Source of the DNA: Sphingomonas_L flavalba_A
GTDB lineage: Bacteria > Pseudomonadota > Alphaproteobacteria > Sphingomonadales > Sphingomonadaceae
Length of the DNA stretch: 64,000 nucleotides
Direction of reading: 5' to 3'
Assembly (NCBI RefSeq): GCF_047553045.1
Contig: NZ_CP180208.1
Span: forward strand, 1,364,001 to 1,428,000
Of the stretch, positions 52,605 to 63,203 are shown piece by piece; position 1 is the stretch's first letter, and each line of letters opens with the position of its first letter. The translations under genes were made by a program, and so were the position numbers. The notes under the pieces are model-generated. The model saw nothing but the letters and a program-made list of their open reading frames with translations, ran no database searches and was not told the DNA's origin.

Positions 52605-53360
52605 ATGTCCAACGGACGGAACGCGGCGAGCGGCAATATCGCCCTGCTGATCGACGCGGACAATGCGTCGCCCGATGCGCTTGATCCGGTTCTGACCGTG
52701 CTGGTCGAACTGGGGACGGTGAATGTCCGACGCGCCTATGGAAACTGGAGCAAGCCGCAGTTGAAGCGGTGGTCGGAGATGACCCATCGCTACGCCATCG
52801 AGCCGCAGCAGCAGTTCGATATCACCAAGGGCAAGAACGCCACGGACATGAAGATGACCATCGACGCGATGGACCTTCTGTTCGGCGGTCGCGTCGACGG
52901 CTTCGGAATCATGTCGAGCGACAGCGATTTCATGCCACTGGCGATGCGGATCCGCCAGGCGGGCCTGCCGGTCTACGGTTTCGGCAGCCAGAAGACACCG
53001 GAAGGATTCCGGCAGGCCTGCACCCGCTTCATCGATGTCGACGCGCTGGCGAGCGCCATCGAACCGGATGATGTCGACCCGGCCGACGGCGCAGACGCGC
53101 AGGCCGGGGGAAGCACCGGCGCCAAAGCAATCTTCGACGACGACCTGATCAACCTGCTCGGCGCCGCGTTCAAAGCGTCCAAACGGGACGAGCGCGGTTA
53201 TGCCAGCCTGTCGGAACTGGGGCAGCGCGTCGGCAACCGGTCGTCGTTCGACGCCCGCAACTACGGCTATTCGCGCCTGTCCGATCTTATCGCGGCAATA
53301 CCGAATTTCGCCGTCGAAAGGCGCGAGAGCGGATTGGTCTACGTGAAGCGGGTGCGATAA
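52605..53360 (+). CDS. NYN-domain nuclease-like protein with C-terminal OST-HTH/LOTUS domain
   Basis: 251 residues. The N-terminal NYN domain (PIN-like fold, about 10-150) shows acidic catalytic residues in LLIDADNAS (Asp17, Asp19), KNATDMKMTIDAMDLL and MSSDSDFMPLA. The C-terminal part (about 168-248, DLINLLGAAFKAS to FAVERRESGLVYVKR) matches an OST-HTH/LOTUS RNA-binding domain. Together they suggest an RNase with an RNA-recognition module. Bacterial members of this class are widespread but little studied. It starts one base after the DoxX stop. Confidence 0.85.
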   Translation: MSNGRNAASGNIALLIDADNASPDALDPVLTVLVELGTVNVRRAYGNWSKPQLKRWSEMTHRYAIEPQQQFDITKGKNATDMKMTIDAMDLLFGGRVDGFGIMSSDSDFMPLAMRIRQAGLPVYGFGSQKTPEGFRQACTRFIDVDALASAIEPDDVDPADGADAQAGGSTGAKAIFDDDLINLLGAAFKASKRDERGYASLSELGQRVGNRSSFDARNYGYSRLSDLIAAIPNFAVERRESGLVYVKRVR

Positions 53361-53420
53361 GGCGGCGCCGTCGAGCGACGGGGTTTGCCGCGTTCCCGTA
53401 CGGATATCGAAACAGGGCAC

Positions 53421-53454
53421 CCGCCATACGCCCGGTTGCGCAGGCGTATGGCGG
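53421..53454. terminator. terminator-like hairpin between the NYN gene and ettA
   Basis: Perfect twelve-base arms CCGCCATACGCC (53421-53432) and GGCGTATGGCGG (53443-53454) enclose a ten-base loop. It lies in the 100-base gap between two convergent genes, six bases from the ettA stop. No T run follows on either strand, so it could be a terminator or an mRNA stabiliser. Confidence 0.5.
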
Positions 53455-53460
53455 ACGAAA

Positions 53461-55140
<1,680 letters not shown>

Positions 55141-55547
55141 TTGGTCGGCTCCACTTGCAAAGATTATGATCGGAAATCCGCGCCGCCACTAGCCGGTTGG
55201 CGGCACATTGGCAAACCGGCTGCGCGGGTGGCGCGCCAATCGACTCGACGTGCGTTTTCCCGTTCTCTGACGGCGGCCGGGGCCTGAGATGCCGGGCCGC
55301 GCGGCGCGGGCCGGCGTTTCTCCACCACCGTTTCGGTTGCCACGCGACCGGCAGGCCGATTGGCCGGGACGGCGCGGAATGGCGCGGCGCGGCCTCCTTC
55401 GCTCCCTCCGCAAAGCGCCGCTTGCGACACCCCGAGGCATCCGTTACAGCGGTTTTGCGTTGACCGTATTGCAAATCCCTTTATTGGGGGCCGCTCGCGA
55501 CGGCATTTCGGGCCGGCGTGAAATTTTGAATTTTGGGAGCAACACGA
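55141..55547. other. 407-base gap with no supported gene
   Basis: Frames open here encode low-complexity arginine-rich peptides and are composition artefacts. The only signal seen is near the lipoprotein gene: TTGACC (55460-55465) followed after 16 bases by TATTGG, a weak candidate promoter. The remainder shows no repeat, tRNA or coding signal I can support, so its length is unexplained. Confidence 0.5.
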
Positions 55548-55820
55548 ATGAAGAAGATCTCCTTTGTTCTGGCTGCCGCCGGCCTGATGACCCTGGCCGC
55601 GTGCAACAGTTCGCCGGAAGCCGCCAACGTTGAAGCCGAAGGCGACAACGCTGCCGCGCTGGTCGAGAACGCTGCCGACAGCCTTGACGCGCTGGCCGAC
55701 AACGCCGCCAACGCTTCGACCGAAGCGGCCCTCGACAACGCCGCCGCCAACCTGCACGACGCCGCCAGCAACGTTGCTGACGTTGCGTCGGACGCGGCTG
55801 ACGCGGTCGCCAACAAGTAA
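55548..55820 (+). CDS. small Ala/Asn/Asp-rich lipoprotein
   Basis: 90 residues. MKKISFVLAAAGLMTLAAC is a lipoprotein signal ending at the lipidated Cys19. The remainder is nearly all Ala, Asn, Asp, Glu and Ser with a repeated NAADSLDALADNAANAS-like period of about seven to eleven residues, likely a single long amphipathic helix or coiled coil. There are no aromatic residues and no Cys beyond the anchor. The ribosome site GGGAGC is seven bases upstream. Role unknown; the shape recalls small alanine-rich envelope lipoproteins (inference). A terminator follows. Confidence 0.8.
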   Translation: MKKISFVLAAAGLMTLAACNSSPEAANVEAEGDNAAALVENAADSLDALADNAANASTEAALDNAAANLHDAASNVADVASDAADAVANK

Positions 55821-55860
55821 TTCCAACCGGCCGCGCACCGCGTGGCTGGCCGGAAACGGG

Positions 55861-55890
55861 AAAGGGGCGGTCCACCGGATCGCCCCTTTT
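55861..55890 (+). terminator. Rho-independent terminator after the small lipoprotein gene
   Basis: AAAGGGGCG (55861-55869) and CGCCCCTTT (55881-55889) are perfectly complementary and the second arm ends in TTTT; GTCC/GGAT in the loop adds pairs. It is 40 bases after the stop. Confidence 0.8.
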
Positions 55891-55947
55891 ACTTTGCCCG
55901 CTAGACAGCGGCGGAGCCTCTCCGCTATCGCCGGCCCGCGCATGGCG

Positions 55948-56022
55948 GGGCCTGTAGCTCAATGGTAGAGCCGGCCGCTCATAACGGCTTGGTTGCGGGT
56001 TCGAATCCTGCCGGGCCCACCA
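55948..56022 (+). tRNA. tRNA-Ile2 (anticodon CAU, probably lysidine-modified)
   Basis: A 75-base tRNA with acceptor GGGCCTG/CGGGCCC, anticodon stem GGCCG/CGGCT and loop CTCATAA (anticodon CAT), T-arm GCGGGTTCGAATCCTGC and encoded CCA. The CAT anticodon could mean Met. The GGGCCTG start, the GGCCGCTCATAACGGCT anticodon arm and the following TGGTTGC resemble tRNA-Ile2, whose C34 is turned into lysidine by TilS to read AUA, rather than initiator or elongator Met. Confidence 0.8.
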
Positions 56023-56062
56023 GCGCATTGCCGCATGGCAAGCCGGTGGCCGGTCATGTCGT

Positions 56063-56487
<425 letters not shown>

Positions 56488-56495
56488 GCCCGGTG

Positions 56496-58160
56496 TCAGC
56501 CCCGATCCTCGCGTTCGACGACCTCGCGCGTAACGGTAGGCAGGGTCAGGACGAAGCGGTCGGCGGCGATATCGAGTCGCCCACCGGCTGCCTCGGCAAG
56601 ATTGCGGACCAGCCGCAGCGTGAAGCCAAGCCCCAGGGTTGGCGCGTCCGGCCAGTCGCCGTCGGGACTGTAGCCGGGGTCGAGCAGCGCGCGTTCGCCC
56701 TGCCCGGCGATGGCCGCCGGCCGGTCGACGCTCAGGCAGATGCGGGCGCGATCGGCGCTGTCGACATCCACTGTTGCCGCGATCCGCTCGCCTTCCGTCG
56801 CCAGCCCGACGGTGGCGGCGAGCAGGCGCGACACCATCCGGTCCAGCGGGGCCTGGTCGACGGCGATCGGGGCCAGCCCCGGCGCGATGCGCAGCGCCAG
56901 GGCGACGCCGCGCGTTTCGGTCAACTGATCCAGCTCGGCGCCGATCGCGGCGATCCGCGCGGCGATGTCGCTGCTGCCGTCGTGAGCGCTGGCCTGGCGC
57001 TGGGCGCTTTCGACCCGCGCGGCGACGTCGAGATCGTCGACGGTGTCGAGCAGCCGGCGCGCATCGCCCAGGATTGCGCCCGCTCGCCCGCGATAGTCGG
57101 CCGCCGCCGGGCCAAGCACCTGCTGGTCGATCATTTCGGCAAAGCCGATGATCGCGTTCAGCGGCGTGCGAATTTCATGGACCAGCTGGCGCAGCGATTC
57201 CCCGCCTAGGGTGGAACCGTGCAGGCCGTGGCCGGCGGTTTCCGCCCGCTCGTCGGCGCGGGGGCGCCGGGCGCTGCCGCGAAAGCCTAGAAACCGGCCG
57301 GCACGTGGATCGAAGCACGGAACCGCTGAAATCCGCCAGTCGCCGGCGGCGCCCGCTTCGCCCGGCACCCGCAAGCGCGCATCGCGGAACGGTGCGCGGC
57401 GCCGGAAGGCCCCGGCGGCGTGGCCGTCGACGCCATGGTCCCCCTCCCCCGTATCGGCGATCGACAAGCCGACGAGCTGGGCACGGGGCGCCCCGCCGCA
57501 GAAGCTGATCGCGCCGTCGGTATCGGTTTCAAAGGTGAAGGCGTGGCAATCCGGCAGTGCCGCGGCGGTTTCCGGCTGGGGTTCCGGCGGGCGCCGGTCG
57601 CGACGGAAAGCCTCGATCCGGGCAACGAGTTCGGCCAGTTCGCTGCCGGCGAAAGCCGCCGTGGATGGAGTCGCCGTGTCGATCGGCACTATCTGGGCCG
57701 GCGGTGTGGCCGGTGCAATCGCGCCCGGCAGGACGAAATCGGTGGCGCCATAACTGGCAAGGGCGCGGCCGACGGCAGCGCCGAGATCGCGACGATGGCG
57801 CAGCAAGGCGCGCGCAACCGGCGACAGGCGCGGCACCAGCGCAACCCAGTCGGCATCGGTCAGGCGGGCGCCGCCGATGACCGGCGCGGTGATCGCGGCA
57901 TCGTCTTCGGCGAAAAAGGTGACGAGGCGCGCAGGCACCCGGCGGCCGGCCAGCGCCGCCGCCGCCGCATGCCGCCGGTCGCGGGGGACGTCGGCGCGCC
58001 ATTCGCGCAGCATCGCATAGGCATCATCGAGGCAGGACAGCGAGTCGTCCCCGGCGGTTTGCGCAACGAGGTCGACGAGCTGGCACCACATAGCGATCCG
58101 CGCCGCCGCATCGGCGGGCGGCTGGGCCATCACGGTCGCCAGCCTGTCATCAAAGCGCAA
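56496..58160 (-). CDS. sensor histidine kinase with degenerate ATP-binding domain
   Basis: 554 residues. A helical N-terminal half has no recognised sensor, followed by a PAS-like segment (about 205-310, FTFETDTDGAISFCG) and HisKA with the phospho-His in RQLVHEIRTPLNAIIGFAEM. The HATPase region lacks the usual N-box asparagine (it reads RMVSRLLAATVG) and the DxGxG G1 motif; only a G2-like GLGFTLRLVRNLAEAA is present. No membrane span, so it is cytoplasmic. The TTG at 58160, with AGGAATTC before it, is favoured over GTG 58199. No response regulator is adjacent. The kinase may be divergent or depend on a partner; this is inference. Confidence 0.8.
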   Translation of the reverse strand: MRFDDRLATVMAQPPADAAARIAMWCQLVDLVAQTAGDDSLSCLDDAYAMLREWRADVPRDRRHAAAAALAGRRVPARLVTFFAEDDAAITAPVIGGARLTDADWVALVPRLSPVARALLRHRRDLGAAVGRALASYGATDFVLPGAIAPATPPAQIVPIDTATPSTAAFAGSELAELVARIEAFRRDRRPPEPQPETAAALPDCHAFTFETDTDGAISFCGGAPRAQLVGLSIADTGEGDHGVDGHAAGAFRRRAPFRDARLRVPGEAGAAGDWRISAVPCFDPRAGRFLGFRGSARRPRADERAETAGHGLHGSTLGGESLRQLVHEIRTPLNAIIGFAEMIDQQVLGPAAADYRGRAGAILGDARRLLDTVDDLDVAARVESAQRQASAHDGSSDIAARIAAIGAELDQLTETRGVALALRIAPGLAPIAVDQAPLDRMVSRLLAATVGLATEGERIAATVDVDSADRARICLSVDRPAAIAGQGERALLDPGYSPDGDWPDAPTLGLGFTLRLVRNLAEAAGGRLDIAADRFVLTLPTVTREVVEREDRG

Positions 58161-58320
58161 CCGAATTCCTCCACTTCCGCGCACCCGACGCGCTACCACG
58201 CCATAGGTTCACGGTCCTTAAACCTGCGGTGATTGTCGCGACAGTGTTCTTTTCGGCACGTCGCAATGTGGGACAATTGCTTTTGCCTGCAACTTTATTA
58301 TGTTACCCGGCAGGATATGA

Positions 58321-58818
58321 ATGGAAAAATACAGAAACATGGCCGCCCCGCTGCTTGACTCGATCGACCTGCAGATTCTCGCGGCGCTCCAGCGCGATGG
58401 ACGAATGACCAATGTCGACCTGGCGGCGGAAGTCGGGCTGACCGCTCCGCCCTGCCTGCGGCGGGTGAGAGCGCTGGAGCAGCGCGGGGTGATCCGTGGC
58501 TATCACGCGGCGCTCGACCCGATCGTTCTTGGCTATGGCATCAGCGTGTTCGCGCTGGTCAGCCTCCGCAGTCAGGCGGAATCGGACTTGCGGGCGTTCG
58601 AGGAGCATGTCGCGACGCTGCCCAATGTGCGCGAATGCCACATGCTGAACGGCGAAATCGATTTCATCCTGAAGATCGTCGCCGAAGACCTTCAGGCATT
58701 TCAGAGCTTCCTGACCTCGTCCCTGACCACCGCGCCGAATGTCGCCAGCGTCAAGACGTCGCTGACCATCCGCACGTCGAAGGACGATCCGGGGGTTCCG
58801 ATACCCGACCGGGGCTGA
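58321..58818 (+). CDS. Lrp/AsnC family transcriptional regulator
   Basis: 165 residues: an N-terminal winged helix-turn-helix (LDSIDLQILAALQRDGRMTN, DLAAEVGLTAPPCLRRVRAL) and an AsnC/Lrp ligand-binding domain (about 75-150: GISVFALVSLRSQAE, VRECHMLNGEIDFILKIV). Members sense amino acids and act locally or globally; the targets here are not evident. A GGCAGGA ribosome site is five bases upstream. It is divergent from the kinase gene, with about 160 bases between them holding both promoters. Confidence 0.92.
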   Translation: MEKYRNMAAPLLDSIDLQILAALQRDGRMTNVDLAAEVGLTAPPCLRRVRALEQRGVIRGYHAALDPIVLGYGISVFALVSLRSQAESDLRAFEEHVATLPNVRECHMLNGEIDFILKIVAEDLQAFQSFLTSSLTTAPNVASVKTSLTIRTSKDDPGVPIPDRG

Positions 58819-58839
58819 CTCCGGCGGAGCCAGCCCCGG
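58809..58839. terminator. strong hairpin at the Lrp gene end, between convergent genes
   Basis: CCGGGGCTG (58809-58817) pairs with CAGCCCCGG (58831-58839), and CTCCG/CGGAG inside adds to the stem. The left arm contains part of the lrp stop codon. No T run follows, so it may act as a weak bidirectional terminator for the lrp-type gene and the TPR gene. Confidence 0.5.
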
Positions 58840-58854
58840 TGCGGGCGGGTGGCG

Positions 58855-60117
58855 TCAGGCGCCGGTGACCGGCTGTTCCAGCCATTCGACCCAAAACTTG
58901 GCCAGGTCGGTGCGGGCGCCGTTGACCGCGGCGAACGCGGCCTTCGCCTCTTCCTTGCTGCCGGACAGCGCCAGCGCGATGCCGAGGCGGGTGTTGACGA
59001 CGTTGGTGTCGACATTGCCCTTGGCCAGCGCCATTTTGTACAGTTCCGCCGCCTTGGCGTAGTTGCCGTAGCTCAGAAACGCCTCGGCGGTGCTCTGGGC
59101 GATCTTGCCGTCCTTGCCGGTGGCGGACGCTTTCTCCGATGCCGGCAGCGATGCCTTGTCGGCCGACAGCTTTTCGCTCGACGATTTGTAGACGTCGGAG
59201 ATGCCCGGCGTCGCCTTGTTGAGCTTGCCGCTGGCGGCGCCCTCGTCGATGACCGCGACCGCCTCGCCCGGCAGGCCACGATCGGAAGCAAGCTGCGCGT
59301 ATTCATAGAAATCGCGTTCGCTGGTGATCGCCTTGCTCGCCCGCATCAGCCGATAGAGGTCAAGCGTCGCCGGGCTGTCGAGCGTGCCGGTGTCGCGATA
59401 GATCAGCAGCGCGCTGCGCCAGTTTTCCGATGTCGGATAGGCGGCGACCTGAAGCCTGGTCCATTTCGCCACTTCCGGCATCTGCTTGGCTGAATAGGCG
59501 ACCGACGCCGCCCGCTTGTACCAGTCTTCCGGCGCCTTGCGCCCGGCGGCGGTTTCGATCTGCACCGCGCGCTCGACATAGCCGAGGCCGGCGGGGATCT
59601 GGTCCTGCTTGAAATAGGATTCGGCGAGCAGCAGATAGACGTCGACATTCTGGTTGCCGGCCTGCTCCGCCTCGCTCAGCCGGCGGATCGCCGTCGGGTA
59701 ATCCTTGTTCGAATACGCGGCCTGCCCCGAATAGAACAGCAGCTTTGCGCGGTTCGGCGCCGCGGCCTGCGAGCCGGATTCGAGCATGCCGTCGATGCCC
59801 TTGAACTGCAGCGCCTGATCCTTGGTTTCCTGACCGAGCTGCAGCTGGAAATTGGCGACGTAGAATTTCTCGTCGGGGAGTTTAGCGACGGCCGCCGCTT
59901 CGCTCAGCTTGGTCTGGGCGGTCGCAAAATCCTTGTCCTTCATCGCCTTGTCGACCGGAGCGATCGCGGCGCGGAATTCCTTGCTCAATTCCGGCTTGAA
60001 GCTGTTGGCGTCCTTCGGCTCCTCCTTCTTCTTGGCGAAGGCCGGGGACAAGAGCGGGCTGCTGACCATGCCGAGCGTCAGAGCGGCGCCAAGCAGCAGG
60101 GTTGAAATCTTCTTCAT
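58855..60117 (-). CDS. secreted tetratricopeptide-repeat protein
   Basis: 420 residues with a signal peptide ending SPAFA (cleavage before KKKEEPKD). The mature protein is all-helical and TPR-like: AKLLFYSGQAAYSNKDYPTA, DVYLLLAESYFKQDQIPAGL and STAEAFLSYGNYAKAAELYK are characteristic, with motif breaks in between. No catalytic domain is seen, so it probably scaffolds a periplasmic or outer-membrane complex. ATG 60117 is preferred over the ATG one codon upstream because GGAGG then lies four bases away. Convergent with the Lrp gene, divergent from gyrA. Confidence 0.85.
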   Translation of the reverse strand: MKKISTLLLGAALTLGMVSSPLLSPAFAKKKEEPKDANSFKPELSKEFRAAIAPVDKAMKDKDFATAQTKLSEAAAVAKLPDEKFYVANFQLQLGQETKDQALQFKGIDGMLESGSQAAAPNRAKLLFYSGQAAYSNKDYPTAIRRLSEAEQAGNQNVDVYLLLAESYFKQDQIPAGLGYVERAVQIETAAGRKAPEDWYKRAASVAYSAKQMPEVAKWTRLQVAAYPTSENWRSALLIYRDTGTLDSPATLDLYRLMRASKAITSERDFYEYAQLASDRGLPGEAVAVIDEGAASGKLNKATPGISDVYKSSSEKLSADKASLPASEKASATGKDGKIAQSTAEAFLSYGNYAKAAELYKMALAKGNVDTNVVNTRLGIALALSGSKEEAKAAFAAVNGARTDLAKFWVEWLEQPVTGA

Positions 60118-60120
60118 CAT

Positions 60121-60426
60121 GCCTCCTCAAGCGATCCCGTGGCCGATCGTCCTGGCCCGGTCATCGTCCTATGGTTCTGTCCCAAAGCACGCAAGGCGGA
60201 ACCGGTTCCACCATCGGCGTTCGGGCATGAACCGCTATTGAATAGCGTGTTCCCAAGGATTCCGGCCTAAACCCGTCGTTCCGGCGCCGCCATCTCAAGC
60301 CGCTGCAAACCGTCGCTCGCTTGGACCGGTTCGTCGCGCGGGCGGTCTTGCAGCGGGCGAGGCCATCCTGGGCTCGCGCGCGCGCACGCCCCCGCGCGGG
60401 GTGGTCATAAGCATGGCGATCCGCTA
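60121..60426. other. 306-base gap upstream of gyrA
   Basis: This divergent promoter region between the TPR gene and gyrA contains a palindrome (see 60233-60247) and otherwise no supported gene, tRNA or repeat. The last 110 bases before gyrA are strongly GC-rich. Promoter hexamers were not identifiable with confidence. Confidence 0.5.
60233..60247. promoter_or_regulatory. perfect palindrome upstream of gyrA
   Basis: CGCTATT-G-AATAGCG, seven-base arms around a single central G, about 180 bases before the gyrA start and 115 bases upstream of the divergent TPR gene start. Its symmetry suggests a dimeric repressor site, but no matching regulator is known to me. Confidence 0.35.
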
Positions 60427-63180
60427 ATGCCGTGCATTCCGCATCACAGTCCGAAAGCCCTGACGTTGACCGACGACGCGACCTTGCTCGCCGACCCTTC
60501 CGATATCTCTCCCGTCAATATCGTCGACGAGATGAAGACCAGCTACCTCGACTATGCCATGTCGGTCATAGTTTCTCGCGCGCTGCCCGATGTGCGCGAC
60601 GGGTTGAAGCCGGTCCACCGCCGCATCCTTTATGGCGCGCACGAAGCCGGGTTCGTCGCCGGCAAGCCTTATCGCAAGTCCGCCCGCCTGGTCGGTGACG
60701 TGATGGGTAAGTATCACCCGCACGGCGACTCCTCGATCTACGACGCATTGGTCCGCATGGCGCAGGACTGGTCGCTGCGCGTACCGCTGATCGACGGGCA
60801 GGGCAATTTCGGCTCGATGGACCCGGACGAAGCGGCGGCGATGCGTTACACCGAGGCGCGGCTGGCCAAGGTTGCCACCGTCCTGCTCGACGATATCGAC
60901 AAGGACACCGTCGATTTCCAACCCAACTATGACGGGTCAGAGCGCGAGCCGCAGGTGTTGCCGGCGCGTTTCCCCAACCTGCTGGTCAACGGCGCCGGCG
61001 GCATCGCCGTCGGCATGGCGACCAACGTGCCGCCGCACAATCTGGGCGAGGTGCTGAGCGCCTGCGTCGCCTATATCGACAATCCGGCGATCACCATCGA
61101 CCAGCTGATCGAACATGTGCCCGGCCCCGATTTCCCGACCGGCGCGCTGATTCTGGGTCAGGGCGGCGCGCGGGCGGCCTATAACAGCGGGCGCGGATCG
61201 ATCATGATGCGCAGCCGCCACACGATCGAGGAAGGGCGCGGCGACCGCCGGTCGATCGTGCTGACCGAGATTCCGTTTCAGGTCGGCAAGAACCGGCTGG
61301 TCGAGAGCATTGCCGAGGCGGCGAAGGACAAGCGGATCGAAGGCGTCAGCGACATTCGCGACGAGTCGAACCGCGAAGGCGTCCGCATCGTCATCGACCT
61401 GCGCCGCGACGCGACGGCGGAGGTGGTGCTGAACCAGCTGTGGCGACACACCCCGGCGCAGACCAGTTTCCCGGCCAACATGCTCGCCATCCGTGGCGGG
61501 CGGCCGGAAACGCTGACCCTGCTCGACATCGTCAGCGCCTTCATCAGCTTTCGCGAAGAGGTCATCACCCGCCGGTCCAAGTTCGAGCTGGCCAAGGCAC
61601 GCGACCGCGCCCATCTGTTGCTGGGTCTGGTCATCGCGGTCACCAACCTGGACGAGGTGGTGCGGATCATCCGTGGGTCGGCCAGCCCGGCGGAGGCGCG
61701 CGCCGCCCTGCTCGCCCGCGAATGGCCGGTCGAAGAGATCGCGCCGTATATCCGGCTGGTCGAGGCGGTCGAGGATGTGACCGGCGGTGACAGCTACCGC
61801 CTGTCGGAAGCGCAGGTCCGCGCCATCCTTGACCTGCGCCTGCACCGGCTCACCGCGCTCGGCCGCGACGAGATCGGCGACGAGCTGAAACAGCTGGCCG
61901 ACAGCATCGGCTATCTGCTCGCCATCCTCGGCGACCGGGTCAAGCTCTACGCGGTGATGCGCGAGGAGCTGGAAGCGGTGCGCGACGAGTTCGCCACCCC
62001 CCGCCGCACCACCATTGCCCCGGCCGCCGACGGCATCGACGACGAGGACTTGATCGAGCGCGAAGAGATGGTCGTGACCGTCACCCTCGACGGCTATATC
62101 AAGCGCACCTCGCTCGACACGTTCCGCGCGCAGCGGCGCGGCGGCAAGGGCCGGGCCGGCATGTCGACCAAGGACGAGGATGTCGTCACCGAGCTGTTCG
62201 TCACCTCGACACACACGCCGGTGCTGTTCTTCTCCACCGCCGGCAAGGTGTATCGGATGAAGGTGTGGCGCCTGCCGGAAGGCGGACCGGCGACGCGCGG
62301 GCGGCCGATGATCAACCTGTTGCCGCTCGACAAGGACGAGACGATTTCAACCGTGCTGCCGCTGCCGGAAGACGAGGCGGAATGGGGCAAGCTGCACGTC
62401 ATGTTCGCGACGGCGAAGGGCAGCGTGCGCCGCAACAGCATGGACGCGTTCACCAACGTGCCGTCAAACGGCAAGATCGCGATGAAGTTCGAGGGCGAGG
62501 ATGCGGACGACCGGCTGATTGGCGTTGCGCTGCTCAACGAGCAGGACGACGTGCTGCTCGCCACCCGCCACGGCAAGGCGATTCGCTTTGCCGGCGACGA
62601 CGTGCGCGAGTTCCAGAGCCGCAATTCCACCGGTGTGCGCGGCATGCGGCTGGCCGACGGCGACGAGGTGATCTCGCTGTCGATCCTCCACCGTGGCGGC
62701 ATGCGTGACCAGGATGAGCGCGAGGATTACCTGCGCCACGCGCCGTGGAAGGCGGAAAAGGACAGCGCCCCCCAGATGGATGCCGAACGTTTCGCGGAAT
62801 TGCAGGCGAAGGAGCAATTCGTGCTCACCGTTTGCGCCAACGGCTACGGCAAGCTGTCTTCGGCCTATGAATACCGCCGCACCGGGCGCGGTGGCCAGGG
62901 CATTACCAACATCGACAATATCGCCCGCAACGGCCTGGTCGTCGCCAGCTTCCCGGCGATCCAGACCGATCAACTGATGCTGGTTACCGATCAGGCCAAG
63001 CTGATCCGCATGGGGCTGGACAGCTTGCGCGTCATCGGGCGCGGATCGGCCGGGGTGCGGCTGTTCGACGTTGCCGATGCGGAGCAGGTCGTTTCCGCCG
63101 CCCGGATCGGCGACAGCCAGGACGATGAGGATGGCGACGGCGAGGCGGACGTGGCGGCGGATGGCGGCACGGCGGCCTGA
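60427..63180 (+). CDS. gyrA: DNA gyrase subunit A
   Basis: Breaks and rejoins DNA within the A2B2 gyrase that introduces negative supercoils. The 917 residues show the active-site tyrosine at about Tyr141 in AAAMRYTEARL, the quinolone region HPHGDSSIYDALVRMAQ (Ser102 and Asp106, matching the wild-type positions of E. coli Ser83 and Asp87) and the gyrase box QRRGGKG in the C-terminal beta-pinwheel, which marks GyrA rather than ParC. ATG 60427 is used. A TTG at 60466 begins the MTDDATLLADPSDIS-like start typical of sphingomonad GyrA and may be the true start. An acidic, glycine-rich tail follows the pinwheel. Confidence 0.96.
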   Translation: MPCIPHHSPKALTLTDDATLLADPSDISPVNIVDEMKTSYLDYAMSVIVSRALPDVRDGLKPVHRRILYGAHEAGFVAGKPYRKSARLVGDVMGKYHPHGDSSIYDALVRMAQDWSLRVPLIDGQGNFGSMDPDEAAAMRYTEARLAKVATVLLDDIDKDTVDFQPNYDGSEREPQVLPARFPNLLVNGAGGIAVGMATNVPPHNLGEVLSACVAYIDNPAITIDQLIEHVPGPDFPTGALILGQGGARAAYNSGRGSIMMRSRHTIEEGRGDRRSIVLTEIPFQVGKNRLVESIAEAAKDKRIEGVSDIRDESNREGVRIVIDLRRDATAEVVLNQLWRHTPAQTSFPANMLAIRGGRPETLTLLDIVSAFISFREEVITRRSKFELAKARDRAHLLLGLVIAVTNLDEVVRIIRGSASPAEARAALLAREWPVEEIAPYIRLVEAVEDVTGGDSYRLSEAQVRAILDLRLHRLTALGRDEIGDELKQLADSIGYLLAILGDRVKLYAVMREELEAVRDEFATPRRTTIAPAADGIDDEDLIEREEMVVTVTLDGYIKRTSLDTFRAQRRGGKGRAGMSTKDEDVVTELFVTSTHTPVLFFSTAGKVYRMKVWRLPEGGPATRGRPMINLLPLDKDETISTVLPLPEDEAEWGKLHVMFATAKGSVRRNSMDAFTNVPSNGKIAMKFEGEDADDRLIGVALLNEQDDVLLATRHGKAIRFAGDDVREFQSRNSTGVRGMRLADGDEVISLSILHRGGMRDQDEREDYLRHAPWKAEKDSAPQMDAERFAELQAKEQFVLTVCANGYGKLSSAYEYRRTGRGGQGITNIDNIARNGLVVASFPAIQTDQLMLVTDQAKLIRMGLDSLRVIGRGSAGVRLFDVADAEQVVSAARIGDSQDDEDGDGEADVAADGGTAA

Positions 63181-63203
63181 CCGCCGCCGCTATGCCTTTG
63201 CCC

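Noticed and set aside
58200..58320. Promoter for the Lrp-type gene
   Set aside because: TATTAT at 58296-58301 is a good -10, but no -35 at correct spacing could be found, so no promoter was annotated.
60427..63180. Quinolone-resistance changes in gyrA
   Set aside because: The positions matching E. coli Ser83 and Asp87 are Ser102 and Asp106, the sensitive residues.
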